Shown: positions 38,708-49,161, counted from the stretch's first letter. The stretch: DNA of 64,000 nt from Oscillospiraceae bacterium (GCA_014799385.1 JAAVIC010000012.1:1-64000); one strand, 5' to 3'. Translations and numbers: made by a program. The notes: generated by a model not told the origin, from the sequence alone.

Positions 38708-39637
38708 TCAAATCGCTGCTAATGCCCTTTCGCGCTCACCCAACGAATCTCTGTCAATCGGAACATTGTCAAGCACAATTCTGCTGAGCTTTGTCAGCCC
38801 GTCCGTATTCGGCAACATCGTGATATGCTTCAAATCCCGCAGCTTAAGCACCTCAAGATTCGTGAGCGATGACACAAAATCAATATTTTCCAGCTTCATA
38901 ATTCGCCAAAGCTCAAGCTCTTTAAGGGTTTCAAGCCCCGCAAGTCCCGATAAATCGGAGCTTCCGCACCGCAATAACGCGAATTTCTCCAATCCAATTT
39001 CCCTAAGAAAGTCAAAATTATCAACCTTAATTCCGCACAGAGAAAGCGATTTCAATTGCGGAAGCTCCGCGATTAGCTCCAGGTGCTTTTTGGCTTTCTT
39101 TCCGAGCCACAACGAGCGCAGATTCTTAAACCGAAGGAGCTGTTCGCAGTCATATTTTGCCGAGCCGCTCATCACATCAATGTTGAGTATCAATTCCTCC
39201 AGATTCGGCGAAATACCGTCCAGAAAGCCATAATCGCGGCGGTCAAACAAATCCAGATGAAGTCCCGTCAGATTTGGCAACTTGCATAGATACTCAATGT
39301 TTACCGCGTCCTTATCGTCACGAAGATGCGCCTCAATCCGTACATTTGTAAGGTGCGGCATCGATCCCAGAACCGACAAATCAAAGTGATTGTTTCCGTC
39401 AATACCGAACACTCGGAAGTACAAATCCGGTCGCTGTTCAAGAATCCCGTCAATCGTATGGTACGCGGTCTCGGGCAGCGGCTTATCAATCTGAACCCAT
39501 TTAACCCGCTTATCTTCGGCGATTCGGTTGAGTATTTCCGGAGTTAAATCGTTAAACCCAATGAATTTCAAAGGACCTAATTCATGCGTTATGTCTGAAA
39601 TATGGATATGATTGGTAAAGCTGATTTCAGCACCCAT
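38708..39637 (-). CDS. Leucine-rich-repeat-like protein
   Basis: Repeated LxxLxxLxL spacing (LPQLKSLSLCGI, LETLKELELWRI, LTNLEVLKLRDL). Confidence 0.7.
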   Translation of the reverse strand: MGAEISFTNHIHISDITHELGPLKFIGFNDLTPEILNRIAEDKRVKWVQIDKPLPETAYHTIDGILEQRPDLYFRVFGIDGNNHFDLSVLGSMPHLTNVRIEAHLRDDKDAVNIEYLCKLPNLTGLHLDLFDRRDYGFLDGISPNLEELILNIDVMSGSAKYDCEQLLRFKNLRSLWLGKKAKKHLELIAELPQLKSLSLCGIKVDNFDFLREIGLEKFALLRCGSSDLSGLAGLETLKELELWRIMKLENIDFVSSLTNLEVLKLRDLKHITMLPNTDGLTKLSRIVLDNVPIDRDSLGERERALAAI

Positions 39638-39649
39638 CTCATCACCCCA

Positions 39650-40636
39650 TCACCAGTTATCGTCCTCGCCTTCCTTGGGCAGACAAGGCATTACCGCCGC
39701 GATTGCGACCTCGATTTGTTCCGCGTTCGGCTCGCGTGTGGTGAGCCGCTGCATCCACATTCCGGGAGCGCTGAAAATCTTCGTGACTATGTTGGAATAC
39801 CGCCCCGCAAGCCGTATCAGCTCGTAGGAGATACCCACCACGATCGGCAGGAACGGCAGCTTGATTCCCACGCGAACCAACGCCGCCAATGCGGTGTTGG
39901 AGATACCCCACCATTCGGCGGGTTTTATCGGAATCAGCGAGTAGACGATAATGCTGACCAGTAGCGTGATGATAATAAAGCTAGTGCCGCACCTTGGGTG
40001 GAATCGCCGCATCGGCTTGATGTTCTCCACCGTCAGCGGCTTTCCCGCCTCATAACACGCTATGGTCTTATGCTCCGCGCCGTGGTATTCGTAAACGCGC
40101 TTCATCGTTTTCATCTGCGCGACAATCGCCATATATGCCACAAACAGCAGCAGCTTCATAACACCCTCAAACGCGGATTTCCAAATCGCCGCGCCATCGC
40201 CCGCTGCTCTTTCGATAAGTCCGAACAAAAAGCTCGGCAAAAACAGGAAAATCCCAAGCATTGCGACAATCATCAGAAATGTGAGTATTCCCGCAATACC
40301 CTCCACGATTTTAGTGGCGGTCTTTTCGCCGAAGGTTTTTACCATCCAGCGGTCGAACGCGGTTTCTTCCTCATCATCGCCGATTCCGCTGATCTCCGCA
40401 GATTTATTCATACAAGAGTATCCCTCGCGGAGCGTCTGAATAAAATTAAAACACCCGCGGATAATCGGAGCTTTATTGTACCACTTCTTCTCGGGAAGCT
40501 CCCACTCCTCAAGGTAGATATCGCCATCGGGCTTCCGCACAGCCATCGCTGCCACCGAAACTCCGCGCATCATAATCCCCTCAATCAGCGCCTGACCGCC
40601 GACTGTGGTCTTTTTTCCGGTATCTTTTTTACTCAT
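39650..40636 (-). CDS. DUF1385 membrane protein
   Basis: TTVGGQALIEGIMMRG; YHGAEHKTIACYEAGKPLTVEN; RFHPRCGTSF. Confidence 0.92.
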   Translation of the reverse strand: MSKKDTGKKTTVGGQALIEGIMMRGVSVAAMAVRKPDGDIYLEEWELPEKKWYNKAPIIRGCFNFIQTLREGYSCMNKSAEISGIGDDEEETAFDRWMVKTFGEKTATKIVEGIAGILTFLMIVAMLGIFLFLPSFLFGLIERAAGDGAAIWKSAFEGVMKLLLFVAYMAIVAQMKTMKRVYEYHGAEHKTIACYEAGKPLTVENIKPMRRFHPRCGTSFIIITLLVSIIVYSLIPIKPAEWWGISNTALAALVRVGIKLPFLPIVVGISYELIRLAGRYSNIVTKIFSAPGMWMQRLTTREPNAEQIEVAIAAVMPCLPKEGEDDNW

Positions 40637-42077
40637 CGTCTGTCCTTTCTTTTTTGGAAGTCAACGGCAACACTATCGTAATACGCGTTCCCACGCCCGG
40701 CTTACTTTCCGCCTCCAGGGAGCCACCGTGCAGCGTGATTATCTCGTCCGCCACAGCAAGACCGATTCCCGAGCCGCGCTTGGTGGAATTTGCCTTGTAG
40801 AACTTCTGTTTGATTTTCGGCAAATCCTCGGGAGCAATTCCGCAGCCCGTATCCGTCACGATAACCACAACATTGGTGTCCGTTTTTTCCGCCATCACAT
40901 CGATTTGTCCGCCCTCCTCGGTGTATTTCACCGCATTATCGAGGACATTTATGAACACCTGCCGCAATCGGCTTTTATCTCCCGTTACCGCGCACATAAA
41001 CTCCGGGTTATTGTAAGAAAGCGTTTTATGCTCTTTCTTGGCTTTGTCATTATAAAGCAGAAGCGCGTCCTCCAGTTCGGCGATGACATCTATTGCAGCC
41101 ATCTGAAGCGTGAAATGCCCGCTTTGAATCCGCGAGAAGTCCAGCAGTTCCTCAACCATTTGCTCCAGACGAAGTGTTTCTCCGGTGATCACTTTCATTC
41201 CCTTGGAGAATGTTTCGGGGTCGTAGCCCATCGCCAACGTTTCGCTCCACCCTTTGATAGCGGTAAGCGGTGTGCGCAGCTCGTGCGATACGGAGCTTAT
41301 GAAGTCATTCTTTATCTGTTCGGAGTTCTCCAAATCGTTCGCCATATCGTTGAATGCCATTGAGAGCTGCCCGATTTCATCGCCAGATGTCACGGGGATT
41401 CGCTCGGAGAAGTCACCTTTAGCGAGTTTCTTTGCGGTAGAACTTATCCTCGCAAGCGGCACGCAGATTGACTTGACGAAATACAATCCCATCATTATGG
41501 CGATAAGCAGCACGAACACGCTTATTGCCAATGCGATAAACATAATCCGAGAGAGCTGACTGTCCAACAGCGTCAGCGATGACACCAACCGAAATGCGCC
41601 GTAGTTGCTGGTCGGTCGTGAAAGCATAACCGTCACCGCGATGATATTTTCGCCGCCCTCGCGGCCGATGAACACTCCGCGCCCGTCCTCTCCGTTTTTT
41701 GCCATTTCATAGTCCGGCATCTCCATAGGACCTTTGGGTGTGAATCCGCTTGACGACATCGATACCTCGCCGTTCTGATTTATGGACATCATCTCAATCT
41801 GGTCGCGTTTCTCGAAATTCTCAATCATCTGCCGCACGCCTGTTGACCAGTTGACGGTGGAATCATCGTAAAGCCTCGCCATAATCGTTTCCTCGGCGTT
41901 CGCCTCAGAGATGAGGTAGCTCTCCGCCGAGCCGTAAAAATACTGCTTGACGAGGTAATATATGCACACATTCACCGTGATAAGAACGATCACGATAACC
42001 AGCATAGTGTTCATCATCCAACGCCGCGCGATGGACTGTTTGCCGTGCGCGTGTAAAAAGCTGCTCAACCGTTCCAT
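40629..42077 (-). CDS. Sensor histidine kinase
   Basis: HAMP; SSVSHELRTPLTAIKGWSETL; GCGIAPEDLPKI. Confidence 0.93.
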   Translation of the reverse strand: MERLSSFLHAHGKQSIARRWMMNTMLVIVIVLITVNVCIYYLVKQYFYGSAESYLISEANAEETIMARLYDDSTVNWSTGVRQMIENFEKRDQIEMMSINQNGEVSMSSSGFTPKGPMEMPDYEMAKNGEDGRGVFIGREGGENIIAVTVMLSRPTSNYGAFRLVSSLTLLDSQLSRIMFIALAISVFVLLIAIMMGLYFVKSICVPLARISSTAKKLAKGDFSERIPVTSGDEIGQLSMAFNDMANDLENSEQIKNDFISSVSHELRTPLTAIKGWSETLAMGYDPETFSKGMKVITGETLRLEQMVEELLDFSRIQSGHFTLQMAAIDVIAELEDALLLYNDKAKKEHKTLSYNNPEFMCAVTGDKSRLRQVFINVLDNAVKYTEEGGQIDVMAEKTDTNVVVIVTDTGCGIAPEDLPKIKQKFYKANSTKRGSGIGLAVADEIITLHGGSLEAESKPGVGTRITIVLPLTSKKERTDDE

Positions 42078-42760
42078 TTATAGCCAAAACCCCACACAGT
42101 CTGAATATACTTCGGCGTAGAGGGATCGTCCTCAATTTTCATACGCAGCCGCCGTATATTCACGTCAATCACCTTATCCTCGCCAACATAATTCTCGCCC
42201 CAGATGTGTTTGAGAATCGACAGTCTGTCCACCGGGGAGTTGCGGTTCTTCATCAGAAATTCCAGGATATGGTATTCAATCTGCGTCAAATCCACGGGTT
42301 TCCCGTGACTGTAAAGCGTCCGTTTCTGATAGTCAAGTGTAAACGGACCGGAGGAAATCACATTTGATTCCTCGCGGCGGGAACGGCTGACATTGACGCG
42401 CCGATAAATCGCGTCAACACGCGCCACCAACTCCGAGGGAGAAAAGGGCTTTGTAACATAATCGTCCGCGCCAATCATCAGACAATTAACCTTATCCATC
42501 TCCTGGCTCTTCGCGGAGAGCATTATAATCCCGATATCGCTGCTCTGCTCGCGAATCCAGCGGCACAGTTCGAAGCCGTCCATACCGGGCATCATAATAT
42601 CCAACAGTGCGACATCGAAATTTCCGCCTTGCCTGCGATATTCCGCAACAGCGTCCTCTCCGCTTGCGACATCGGTTACATCGTATCCAGCGCGGCGGAG
42701 GTTAATCACCTCAAAATCACGAATGGAATTTTCGTCTTCAACCACTAATATTCGTTTCAT
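42065..42760 (-). CDS. Response regulator, OmpR family
   Basis: MKRILVVEDENSIRDF; LLDIMMPGMDGFELC; winged helix C-terminus. Confidence 0.94.
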   Translation of the reverse strand: MKRILVVEDENSIRDFEVINLRRAGYDVTDVASGEDAVAEYRRQGGNFDVALLDIMMPGMDGFELCRWIREQSSDIGIIMLSAKSQEMDKVNCLMIGADDYVTKPFSPSELVARVDAIYRRVNVSRSRREESNVISSGPFTLDYQKRTLYSHGKPVDLTQIEYHILEFLMKNRNSPVDRLSILKHIWGENYVGEDKVIDVNIRRLRMKIEDDPSTPKYIQTVWGFGYKWNG

Positions 42761-42768
42761 GAAATCAC

Positions 42769-44109
42769 CTACTTCAGCATTATGAAATTGTATTTAAGCT
42801 CGCTGTCGGTAAGAGCCAGTTTGCCCGTTCGATAGCCGGTAGTTTCGCTGATATAGTACGACATTACATCATTTTCGGCAAGCAGTCTGAATTCCTTTTG
42901 CGTTCTGATTGCCTCAACGGCGGAGGTATCGTCCTTATCAACCGCCCTAATGCGCATTAGCTCGGTGCTTGGTGTGATATTCAGCCCCGTTTTCTCGTCA
43001 TACAAGATAAAAACGATCTCATTATCCGTGAAATTGGGAACGGCTGTAACAACTCCCTGCCATCGGTCGGGAAAGAACAGCGCGAATCGGTATTTTCCCG
43101 AGTAGTAGCTGTAATGGTCGAGCCTTACATCGCCGGTTTCAACCATTTCGCACTCGACCCACCTCACCACATAAAGCTGCTCCTCGGCGGGAAGCGTTTC
43201 ATATCCGGGCAGCGTTCTTGTATTGGCTGTTTCAATGATTCCGTCATTGTCGATATCCATACTGTAAATTTCGGGTGTTAACTCATTTGTGTAACGTACA
43301 TCGCACATCAGCCCCCCTAAATTGTTTCCGTAGCAGTAAAATATATCTGTACACGACACACCAATGACGCCGTTGCTTTTGCCCATTGAATAATCCAAAA
43401 AAATTCCCTCGGTATTTTGGTTGATTTTACCCTTGGTGACCCGAAGATATTCTGCCGCAATATGCGAAAGCTGCAGCTCAGACAGCTTCTTGAACCCCTC
43501 ATCGGTATTTTTAAGCAGTGCTGCGGTGGATATTTGGTTTGTTTTGTCGTGATTTACAACAAACAGCTCGTCCTCGCCGTCCGCGTTTAGATCCGTGACC
43601 TCGAGAATGGAATACGGCGATGAATAAAGCTCCACGGGGATTTTATCCGCGTAGTTCAGCACCGAGAACACTTTCTCGGTCTTGCCGAGCAGCGTGTAGC
43701 AAATGATAATGTCAATACGCCGCGAGGAGTTCATATTCGCAAAGCTGATGCTTTCAACCTCGCTGCCCGGACAGGCGAGGTCATAGACTGCCTGCCATTT
43801 TCCGTTGCTCTTGTCAAGGATTTTGAGCCGCAGCGCGCTTTCTCCGGACTGAACATTCTTGCTTTCGTAGAACACCATAGCCTCATCGCCGGGATCGTTG
43901 TCAATATCACGAACCACAAACGCGGAACGATAGTCGCCGCTCTTCGGGTATTTCAGTTTAACGTTCTTCCCAGCGCTGTTTACAAGCACCTGATAAATTT
44001 CGTTCTGCTCCTCGGACATCTTCGGCGGCATAAGAAGGTTCTCCATTGAAGCCTCCGAACAGCCGCTCAGCAACAGACAGAACGCTATAACAATAAGCAG
44101 TTTCTTCAT
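42769..44109 (-). CDS. Lipoprotein, hypothetical
   Basis: Lipobox LLLSGC; operonic with two-component system. Confidence 0.75.
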   Translation of the reverse strand: MKKLLIVIAFCLLLSGCSEASMENLLMPPKMSEEQNEIYQVLVNSAGKNVKLKYPKSGDYRSAFVVRDIDNDPGDEAMVFYESKNVQSGESALRLKILDKSNGKWQAVYDLACPGSEVESISFANMNSSRRIDIIICYTLLGKTEKVFSVLNYADKIPVELYSSPYSILEVTDLNADGEDELFVVNHDKTNQISTAALLKNTDEGFKKLSELQLSHIAAEYLRVTKGKINQNTEGIFLDYSMGKSNGVIGVSCTDIFYCYGNNLGGLMCDVRYTNELTPEIYSMDIDNDGIIETANTRTLPGYETLPAEEQLYVVRWVECEMVETGDVRLDHYSYYSGKYRFALFFPDRWQGVVTAVPNFTDNEIVFILYDEKTGLNITPSTELMRIRAVDKDDTSAVEAIRTQKEFRLLAENDVMSYYISETTGYRTGKLALTDSELKYNFIMLK

Positions 44110-44132
44110 AATTTTTATGATAATTACGCTCC

Positions 44133-44570
44133 TTATATTTCCGTATACCCACCGGCAATCTCAATCGGATTACCGTCGGGATCCATAAACGTAAAATACC
44201 AATACGGCGAAAACACCTCAATATAACGAATCGGGGTCAATTGCTCCGCTATTCCCAAGCCCTTTATTCGCTCATACTCCGCACGGAGGTCTTCCACACA
44301 CAGATTTATAAATACTTTTCGGTTATTTGCGCTGTCGGCGATTTTACTTTGATTGTCATACACTTCCCAATAATCACCCTTTGTGATTACCCGGGAGCGG
44401 TTTTGATCATCGTAATATCCGCTCATCAAACACGGATTCAGCCCCTCATTATTGAACATCGCGAAACGTTTTCCATTTACTGCGCTTACTTTCATATCCA
44501 GAACCTTTTCATAAAATGAAACGGATTTATCAAAGTCCCGAACCACCAAATAAACCGACCCAAACCTCAT
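44133..44570 (-). CDS. VOC/glyoxalase family protein
   Basis: VYLVVRDFDKSVSFYEKVLDMKV; FMDPDGNPIEI. Confidence 0.85.
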   Translation of the reverse strand: MRFGSVYLVVRDFDKSVSFYEKVLDMKVSAVNGKRFAMFNNEGLNPCLMSGYYDDQNRSRVITKGDYWEVYDNQSKIADSANNRKVFINLCVEDLRAEYERIKGLGIAEQLTPIRYIEVFSPYWYFTFMDPDGNPIEIAGGYTEI

Positions 44571-45478
44571 AAAGTTGAACCTCTTTCCTCAGCGTTGATG
44601 TTATCATCAACTTCCTTGGCGGTGTTCTCAGCTTTTTTACCGATCAGCAAGACTGTCACGGTAACCGCCGCGAAAGCTCCCAACAGAGTGTTCACGAGAT
44701 ATAAGCCTGTCATCATATACGCGTTATCGCCCGTGTGCGTCTGGAAGAACAGCTCCGCAGTGTTGTAACCGAAAGTAATCCGCTCGGAAAGCTCCGCCGC
44801 GCCGAAAATCTTCGCCGCTGCCGCTCCGATTGTGGGTGATATGCCAATTGCCGCAGTTGCCGTTCCCCAGAAACAGACCGCTTTTCCCGAGCCGCCGTTT
44901 CCCGTAAGGTATCTTGAAAGAATTACAAAGAATATTGCTCCGCAGACGATACAAAGCATATCCAACAGATACTCGGGAATGCTTGCGATTGCCATTCGTG
45001 AATTGAAAACGCAGATTCCGCGAATTGTAAAATAAATACCGACGAATGAGTACGAGAAACCGATACCCACTCCGATTTCCTTGCGTGCGAGGATTATGAA
45101 CGCGATTATGGCAAACACCAACGCAAAAACAAAATCCATAATTGCGAGGAAAACAGACGGCGAGAGAGCATTCAGCTCCCGTATGCCCTCATATGCCGCT
45201 CCAAATGCCAGAATAAGCGTTGCGAAACCAACCGCGTTGGATTTCCAATTCGCAAATCCCGTGTATTCGAGAATTTCTCCGCGCTTTGCGGTAAGCATAA
45301 CACCGACTGTAGTCAGGATCAGTATTCCGTAATACAACGCATTGCAGAGAACCGACTTTCCGTGAACGATAAAACCCGTGTTCATATCCGTTTGGAAAAT
45401 CGCGAAAATCCTTGCCGCACAGCACAGCACAATCCCGCAAATCATTATCAAAAGTGGCATTTTGCCTTGTTTTTTCAT
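44567..45478 (-). CDS. Multi-pass membrane protein, hypothetical
   Basis: Several hydrophobic segments. Confidence 0.7.
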   Translation of the reverse strand: MKKQGKMPLLIMICGIVLCCAARIFAIFQTDMNTGFIVHGKSVLCNALYYGILILTTVGVMLTAKRGEILEYTGFANWKSNAVGFATLILAFGAAYEGIRELNALSPSVFLAIMDFVFALVFAIIAFIILARKEIGVGIGFSYSFVGIYFTIRGICVFNSRMAIASIPEYLLDMLCIVCGAIFFVILSRYLTGNGGSGKAVCFWGTATAAIGISPTIGAAAAKIFGAAELSERITFGYNTAELFFQTHTGDNAYMMTGLYLVNTLLGAFAAVTVTVLLIGKKAENTAKEVDDNINAEERGSTL

Positions 45479-46842
45479 TATCTTTCCTCCAGAGGAATAT
45501 AGGTTTTATTGGTATTGATAGCCTTGTAAGCGGGGCGGATAATGCGCTTGCCGTTTATCATTTCCTCCATACGGTGAGCGCACCAACCCGCCATTCTCGA
45601 ACAAGCGAACAGCGCGGTGTACATCTCCACGGGGATTCGCAGCATCTTGTACACCAAACCCGAATACATATCCACATTCGCGCATATATTTTTGATAGCG
45701 CCGCGCTCTTCGGCGAATACCGCGGGAGTCAGACGCTCAATGCTGTCAAGCAGCTTAAATTCCGCCTCAAACGCGGTGTCTTTCGCGAGCTTCATAGCGT
45801 TGTCTTTAAGGATCACCGCGCGCGGGTCGGACAGCGTATACACCGCGTGACCCATTCCGTAAATCAAGCCCGATTTGTCACCGACCTCCCGGCGAATGAT
45901 TTTATGCAGATACGCGCTTACCTCGTCATCGTCCGCCCAGTCCTTGACGCCCGACTTGACGTGTTCGAGCATCTCCATAACCTTGATGTTCGCGCCGCCG
46001 TGACGTGGACCTTTAAGCGAACCGATTGCCGCCGCATACGCGGAATAAGCGTCCGTGCCGGATGAGGACACCGTGCGGCAAGTGAACGTGGAGTTGTTTC
46101 CGCCGCCGTGTTCCGCGTGGAGCATTAAGCACAGATCCAATAGCTTCGCCTCCTCGGGAGTATAAGCGCGGTCATCGCGCAGCGTGGACAAAATACTCTC
46201 GGCAAGGCTCTCTTCCTTGATAAGCTGGTGCATAACCATCGAATCGTTGTGATAAAACCGCCGCAGTGCCTGATATGACGCGACCATGATAGCGGGGAGT
46301 TTTGCGATAACCGAGATAGCCTTGATCATCTCGCTCTCCGCAGACTTGTCCTCGGGATTGCTGTCGCAGCTGTACAGCGTAAGTACCGCTTGCTGCATCT
46401 TGTTCATTATGTTCGGCGAGGGATTGCGCATAATCACATCCTCGGTGAAATAGCGCGGCAGCTCGCGATATTCGGAGATGAGCCTCGAAAAGCTCGTAAG
46501 GTCGCGCTCGTTAGGCAGCACGCCAAACAAAAGCAGATACGCGACCTCCTCATAGCCGAAGCGTCTGTCCGCAAGTACACCGCTTACCAAATCGCGGATA
46601 TTATAGCCGCGGTAAATCAACTCGCCCTCGATGGGCTGCTTATCGCCCTCGCTCATTACATATCCGTGAACGCAGCAGACGTTGGTGATTCCCGCGACAA
46701 CACCCGATCCATCGGAATTGCGCAGTCCGCGCTTCACCCCGAACTTCGAGTAAAGCGAGCTGTCGATCTCACTGTTTGCGCAGAAATCCTCGCACATCCT
46801 GCGAAGTCTGTCCGTTGGTTTCAGTTGTTCCATTTTGTCCAT
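45478..46842 (-). CDS. gltA: Citrate synthase
   Basis: ITNVCCVHGYVMSEGDKQPIEGELIYRGYNIRDLV; HAEHGGGNNSTFTCR; GMGHAVY. Confidence 0.94.
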   Translation of the reverse strand: MDKMEQLKPTDRLRRMCEDFCANSEIDSSLYSKFGVKRGLRNSDGSGVVAGITNVCCVHGYVMSEGDKQPIEGELIYRGYNIRDLVSGVLADRRFGYEEVAYLLLFGVLPNERDLTSFSRLISEYRELPRYFTEDVIMRNPSPNIMNKMQQAVLTLYSCDSNPEDKSAESEMIKAISVIAKLPAIMVASYQALRRFYHNDSMVMHQLIKEESLAESILSTLRDDRAYTPEEAKLLDLCLMLHAEHGGGNNSTFTCRTVSSSGTDAYSAYAAAIGSLKGPRHGGANIKVMEMLEHVKSGVKDWADDDEVSAYLHKIIRREVGDKSGLIYGMGHAVYTLSDPRAVILKDNAMKLAKDTAFEAEFKLLDSIERLTPAVFAEERGAIKNICANVDMYSGLVYKMLRIPVEMYTALFACSRMAGWCAHRMEEMINGKRIIRPAYKAINTNKTYIPLEER

Positions 46843-46942
46843 AATTATTCACCCCTAATATCCTCTTTGCAGTTAGACCGTATTTTATATATCTTTTGAA
46901 GATTCCGCCGGCTTGCAAATTTGATTATACATATTCTATTAT

Positions 46943-46972
46943 ACACCATAATTTCCCGGTTGTCAAGAGATA
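46943..46972 (-). promoter_or_regulatory. SigA promoter for gltA
   Basis: TTGACA-17-TATAAT on minus strand. Confidence 0.65.
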
Positions 46973-47003
46973 AATACAATTTGTTCCCGAGAAGGAGTCA
47001 TTA

Positions 47004-47930
47004 ATGAATAGAAAGTTCACTCCCAAAAAGCTCACGATCGTATCCGGAATCGCTCTGGTTCTGCTTGTCGCGCTGATCGTCATACTGATTTTTGTATCGC
47101 GTTCCGGTCGAGAATCCGCGATTCCAAGCCGTGTAACGCTTTACCGCCCCGAAACCTCGGAAATCGTCACGCTTTCTTATGAGGACTTCCTGTGTGGCTG
47201 TGTGGCGGGGTTATTGCCCGAGGGGCAATCGCAATACAACGCGGAGGCTCTGCGGGCAATCGCCATAGCGGAAAATTCACGAGCTTTATATGTATTAAAC
47301 AATCGAGGAGCGGCATTTACCGCACCTTATGCAAAAGTCGAGGCAGTGAATTTCGGCGCGGACTTTGTGACAAACGCAGACTTTCCATATATTTCCACGG
47401 AAATAAGCGTCACTCTGCGAACCGCCGTCCAAAACGCGATGAACAGCGTTCTGAGGTTTAACGAAGAACCGATAAACGCTCCTATGTGCAAAATTTCCGC
47501 AGGGCGAACCGACGAGGACGCGCTCTCACCGTCCGTGGCACTGCCATGCGATATTGACGAAAAGGGCTTTGAAAGCCGGATGGCGTTCACCCCCGATGAG
47601 ATTTTGTCCGCGCTGCACAACAAAGGCGTACTCTCGGCGGATTGCTCTAATTGGTTCGGCAAATCGGCTTACAGCGACAGCGGAACATTAATGTTCATAG
47701 AATTTGGCGAGATGAAATACACGGGCGCGGAGCTGAAGAGATTGCTTGGTCTGCGCAGTACGGCGATTACGATTCAGTTCGCCGAGGACAAGTTCTGCTT
47801 TATTTGCCGCGGATTCGGCGAAAATCGCGGAATGAGCATTTCCGCCGCGAATTTTCTCGCTAAAACGGGAAAAACCGCCGAGGAAATCCTGGCGGTTTTT
47901 TATCCGAATTGTGAAATTGTAAGAGAATAG
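47004..47930 (+). CDS. SpoIID/LytB-like protein
   Basis: N-terminal TM; SYEDFLCGCVAGLLPEGQSQYNAEALRAIAIAENSRALY; C-terminal GFGENRGMSISAANFLAKTGKTAEEILAVFYPNC. Confidence 0.75.
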   Translation: MNRKFTPKKLTIVSGIALVLLVALIVILIFVSRSGRESAIPSRVTLYRPETSEIVTLSYEDFLCGCVAGLLPEGQSQYNAEALRAIAIAENSRALYVLNNRGAAFTAPYAKVEAVNFGADFVTNADFPYISTEISVTLRTAVQNAMNSVLRFNEEPINAPMCKISAGRTDEDALSPSVALPCDIDEKGFESRMAFTPDEILSALHNKGVLSADCSNWFGKSAYSDSGTLMFIEFGEMKYTGAELKRLLGLRSTAITIQFAEDKFCFICRGFGENRGMSISAANFLAKTGKTAEEILAVFYPNCEIVRE

Positions 47931-47941
47931 CGGCTTTGCGT

Positions 47942-48730
47942 TTATGTGACATTTGACGCGAACCACGACATCAAATCCGCGATGAATTTCGGGGTGTTCG
48001 GAAATCTTGACATAACAGCCACGCGGAACTCCTCGGCGGTTACACCGGGACCGAACACAATTTCGCCGATCGTCCTGTCGTCTTTGCCAAACGCGATTAT
48101 TCCGTCCGCCACTCCGCCGACCGCGACCTGACCCTTTGCGAAACCGCCGATTGCGTACACTCCGCAACTTACACCGCCGTAAGAGCACCAGCCGCACGCA
48201 ACTCCGCCAAACGCGAACAATCCCGCTGCCACACCGCCGAGAGCAAACACTCCCGCAGCAATCATACCGTTGACGAACACACCAAGCGTCAGAAATCCAA
48301 TGGCAATCACACCGAAAGAAAGCAATCCCAGCGAGATAATCCCCATTGACAACAGCCCGATTGAAACGATCCCCTTCGCACGAAATCCAATCGCGACAAC
48401 GCCCTTTGCGTTCTTTGCGATGTGAACAAGCGGCATTCCGCGCCACGTTCTCTTGCTCCTGTACTCACCGTTGACAAATGGGGTCTTCTTGTGAATAACA
48501 ACGGTCTGCTCGGTCGGAAACTCGTTTTGTGAGGTGCAACCCTTAATCAGCTCGTCCGTGGTGATTCCGAACAACTCGCTTATCGCCGCGAGCTTCTCCA
48601 TTTCGGGAGTGGTCGCGCCCAGCTCCCACTTTGAAACAGTCTGCCGCGTAACCCCGAGCTTGTTTCCCAATTCCTCCTGCGACCAGCCGCGCGATTTTCG
48701 CATCTCCATAAGTTTCTCTGCAAAATTCAT
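47942..48730 (-). CDS. Xre HTH protein with C-terminal glycine-rich short-period repeat
   Basis: MRKSRGWSQEELGNKLGVTRQTVSKWELG; then repeated GxxxxG units. Confidence 0.85.
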   Translation of the reverse strand: MNFAEKLMEMRKSRGWSQEELGNKLGVTRQTVSKWELGATTPEMEKLAAISELFGITTDELIKGCTSQNEFPTEQTVVIHKKTPFVNGEYRSKRTWRGMPLVHIAKNAKGVVAIGFRAKGIVSIGLLSMGIISLGLLSFGVIAIGFLTLGVFVNGMIAAGVFALGGVAAGLFAFGGVACGWCSYGGVSCGVYAIGGFAKGQVAVGGVADGIIAFGKDDRTIGEIVFGPGVTAEEFRVAVMSRFPNTPKFIADLMSWFASNVT

Positions 48731-48732
48731 AT

Positions 48733-49008
48733 TTACTCCTCCTGATCGAAATCAATTTTACATCTTTTGGGATTTTCCGAATTATAACGCACTATAACCT
48801 CCGTGCCCTTTAACGGCGGGTCGATTCTCCACGAAATGTAAAATCGTTTCGTAAACTCAACCCCATCAACCGCATATTTCACCGTAGCGAAATGCGGAAA
48901 CCTCGCTCCGTCCAATGCGTGCCTTCGTATGGGCTTGGTGTTGATTTTAATCCACCAAATCTTTTTTACATCGGTAACAATGCCACTTGTTTCAGAACTC
49001 ATTTTCAT
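48733..49008 (-). CDS. Hypothetical protein
   Basis: MKMSSETSGIVTDVKKIWWIKINTKPIRRH. Confidence 0.65.
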   Translation of the reverse strand: MKMSSETSGIVTDVKKIWWIKINTKPIRRHALDGARFPHFATVKYAVDGVEFTKRFYISWRIDPPLKGTEVIVRYNSENPKRCKIDFDQEE

Positions 49009-49125
49009 GTAATCACCCCCGCTAATCAAATTGTAGCATAAAACTCCAAAAATGTCTACCAATTTTCGTTGGAACTTTGTCAACCAAACTTAACATTGGC
49101 TTAACAGCGCGGTTTTACACTCATA

Positions 49126-49158
49126 AAAATTCTCCCCGCCGACCGGCGGGGAGAATTT
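49126..49158 (-). terminator. Intrinsic terminator after rex
   Basis: ATTCTCCCCGCC-GACC-GGCGGGGAGAAT. Confidence 0.8.
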
Positions 49159-49161
49159 TTA

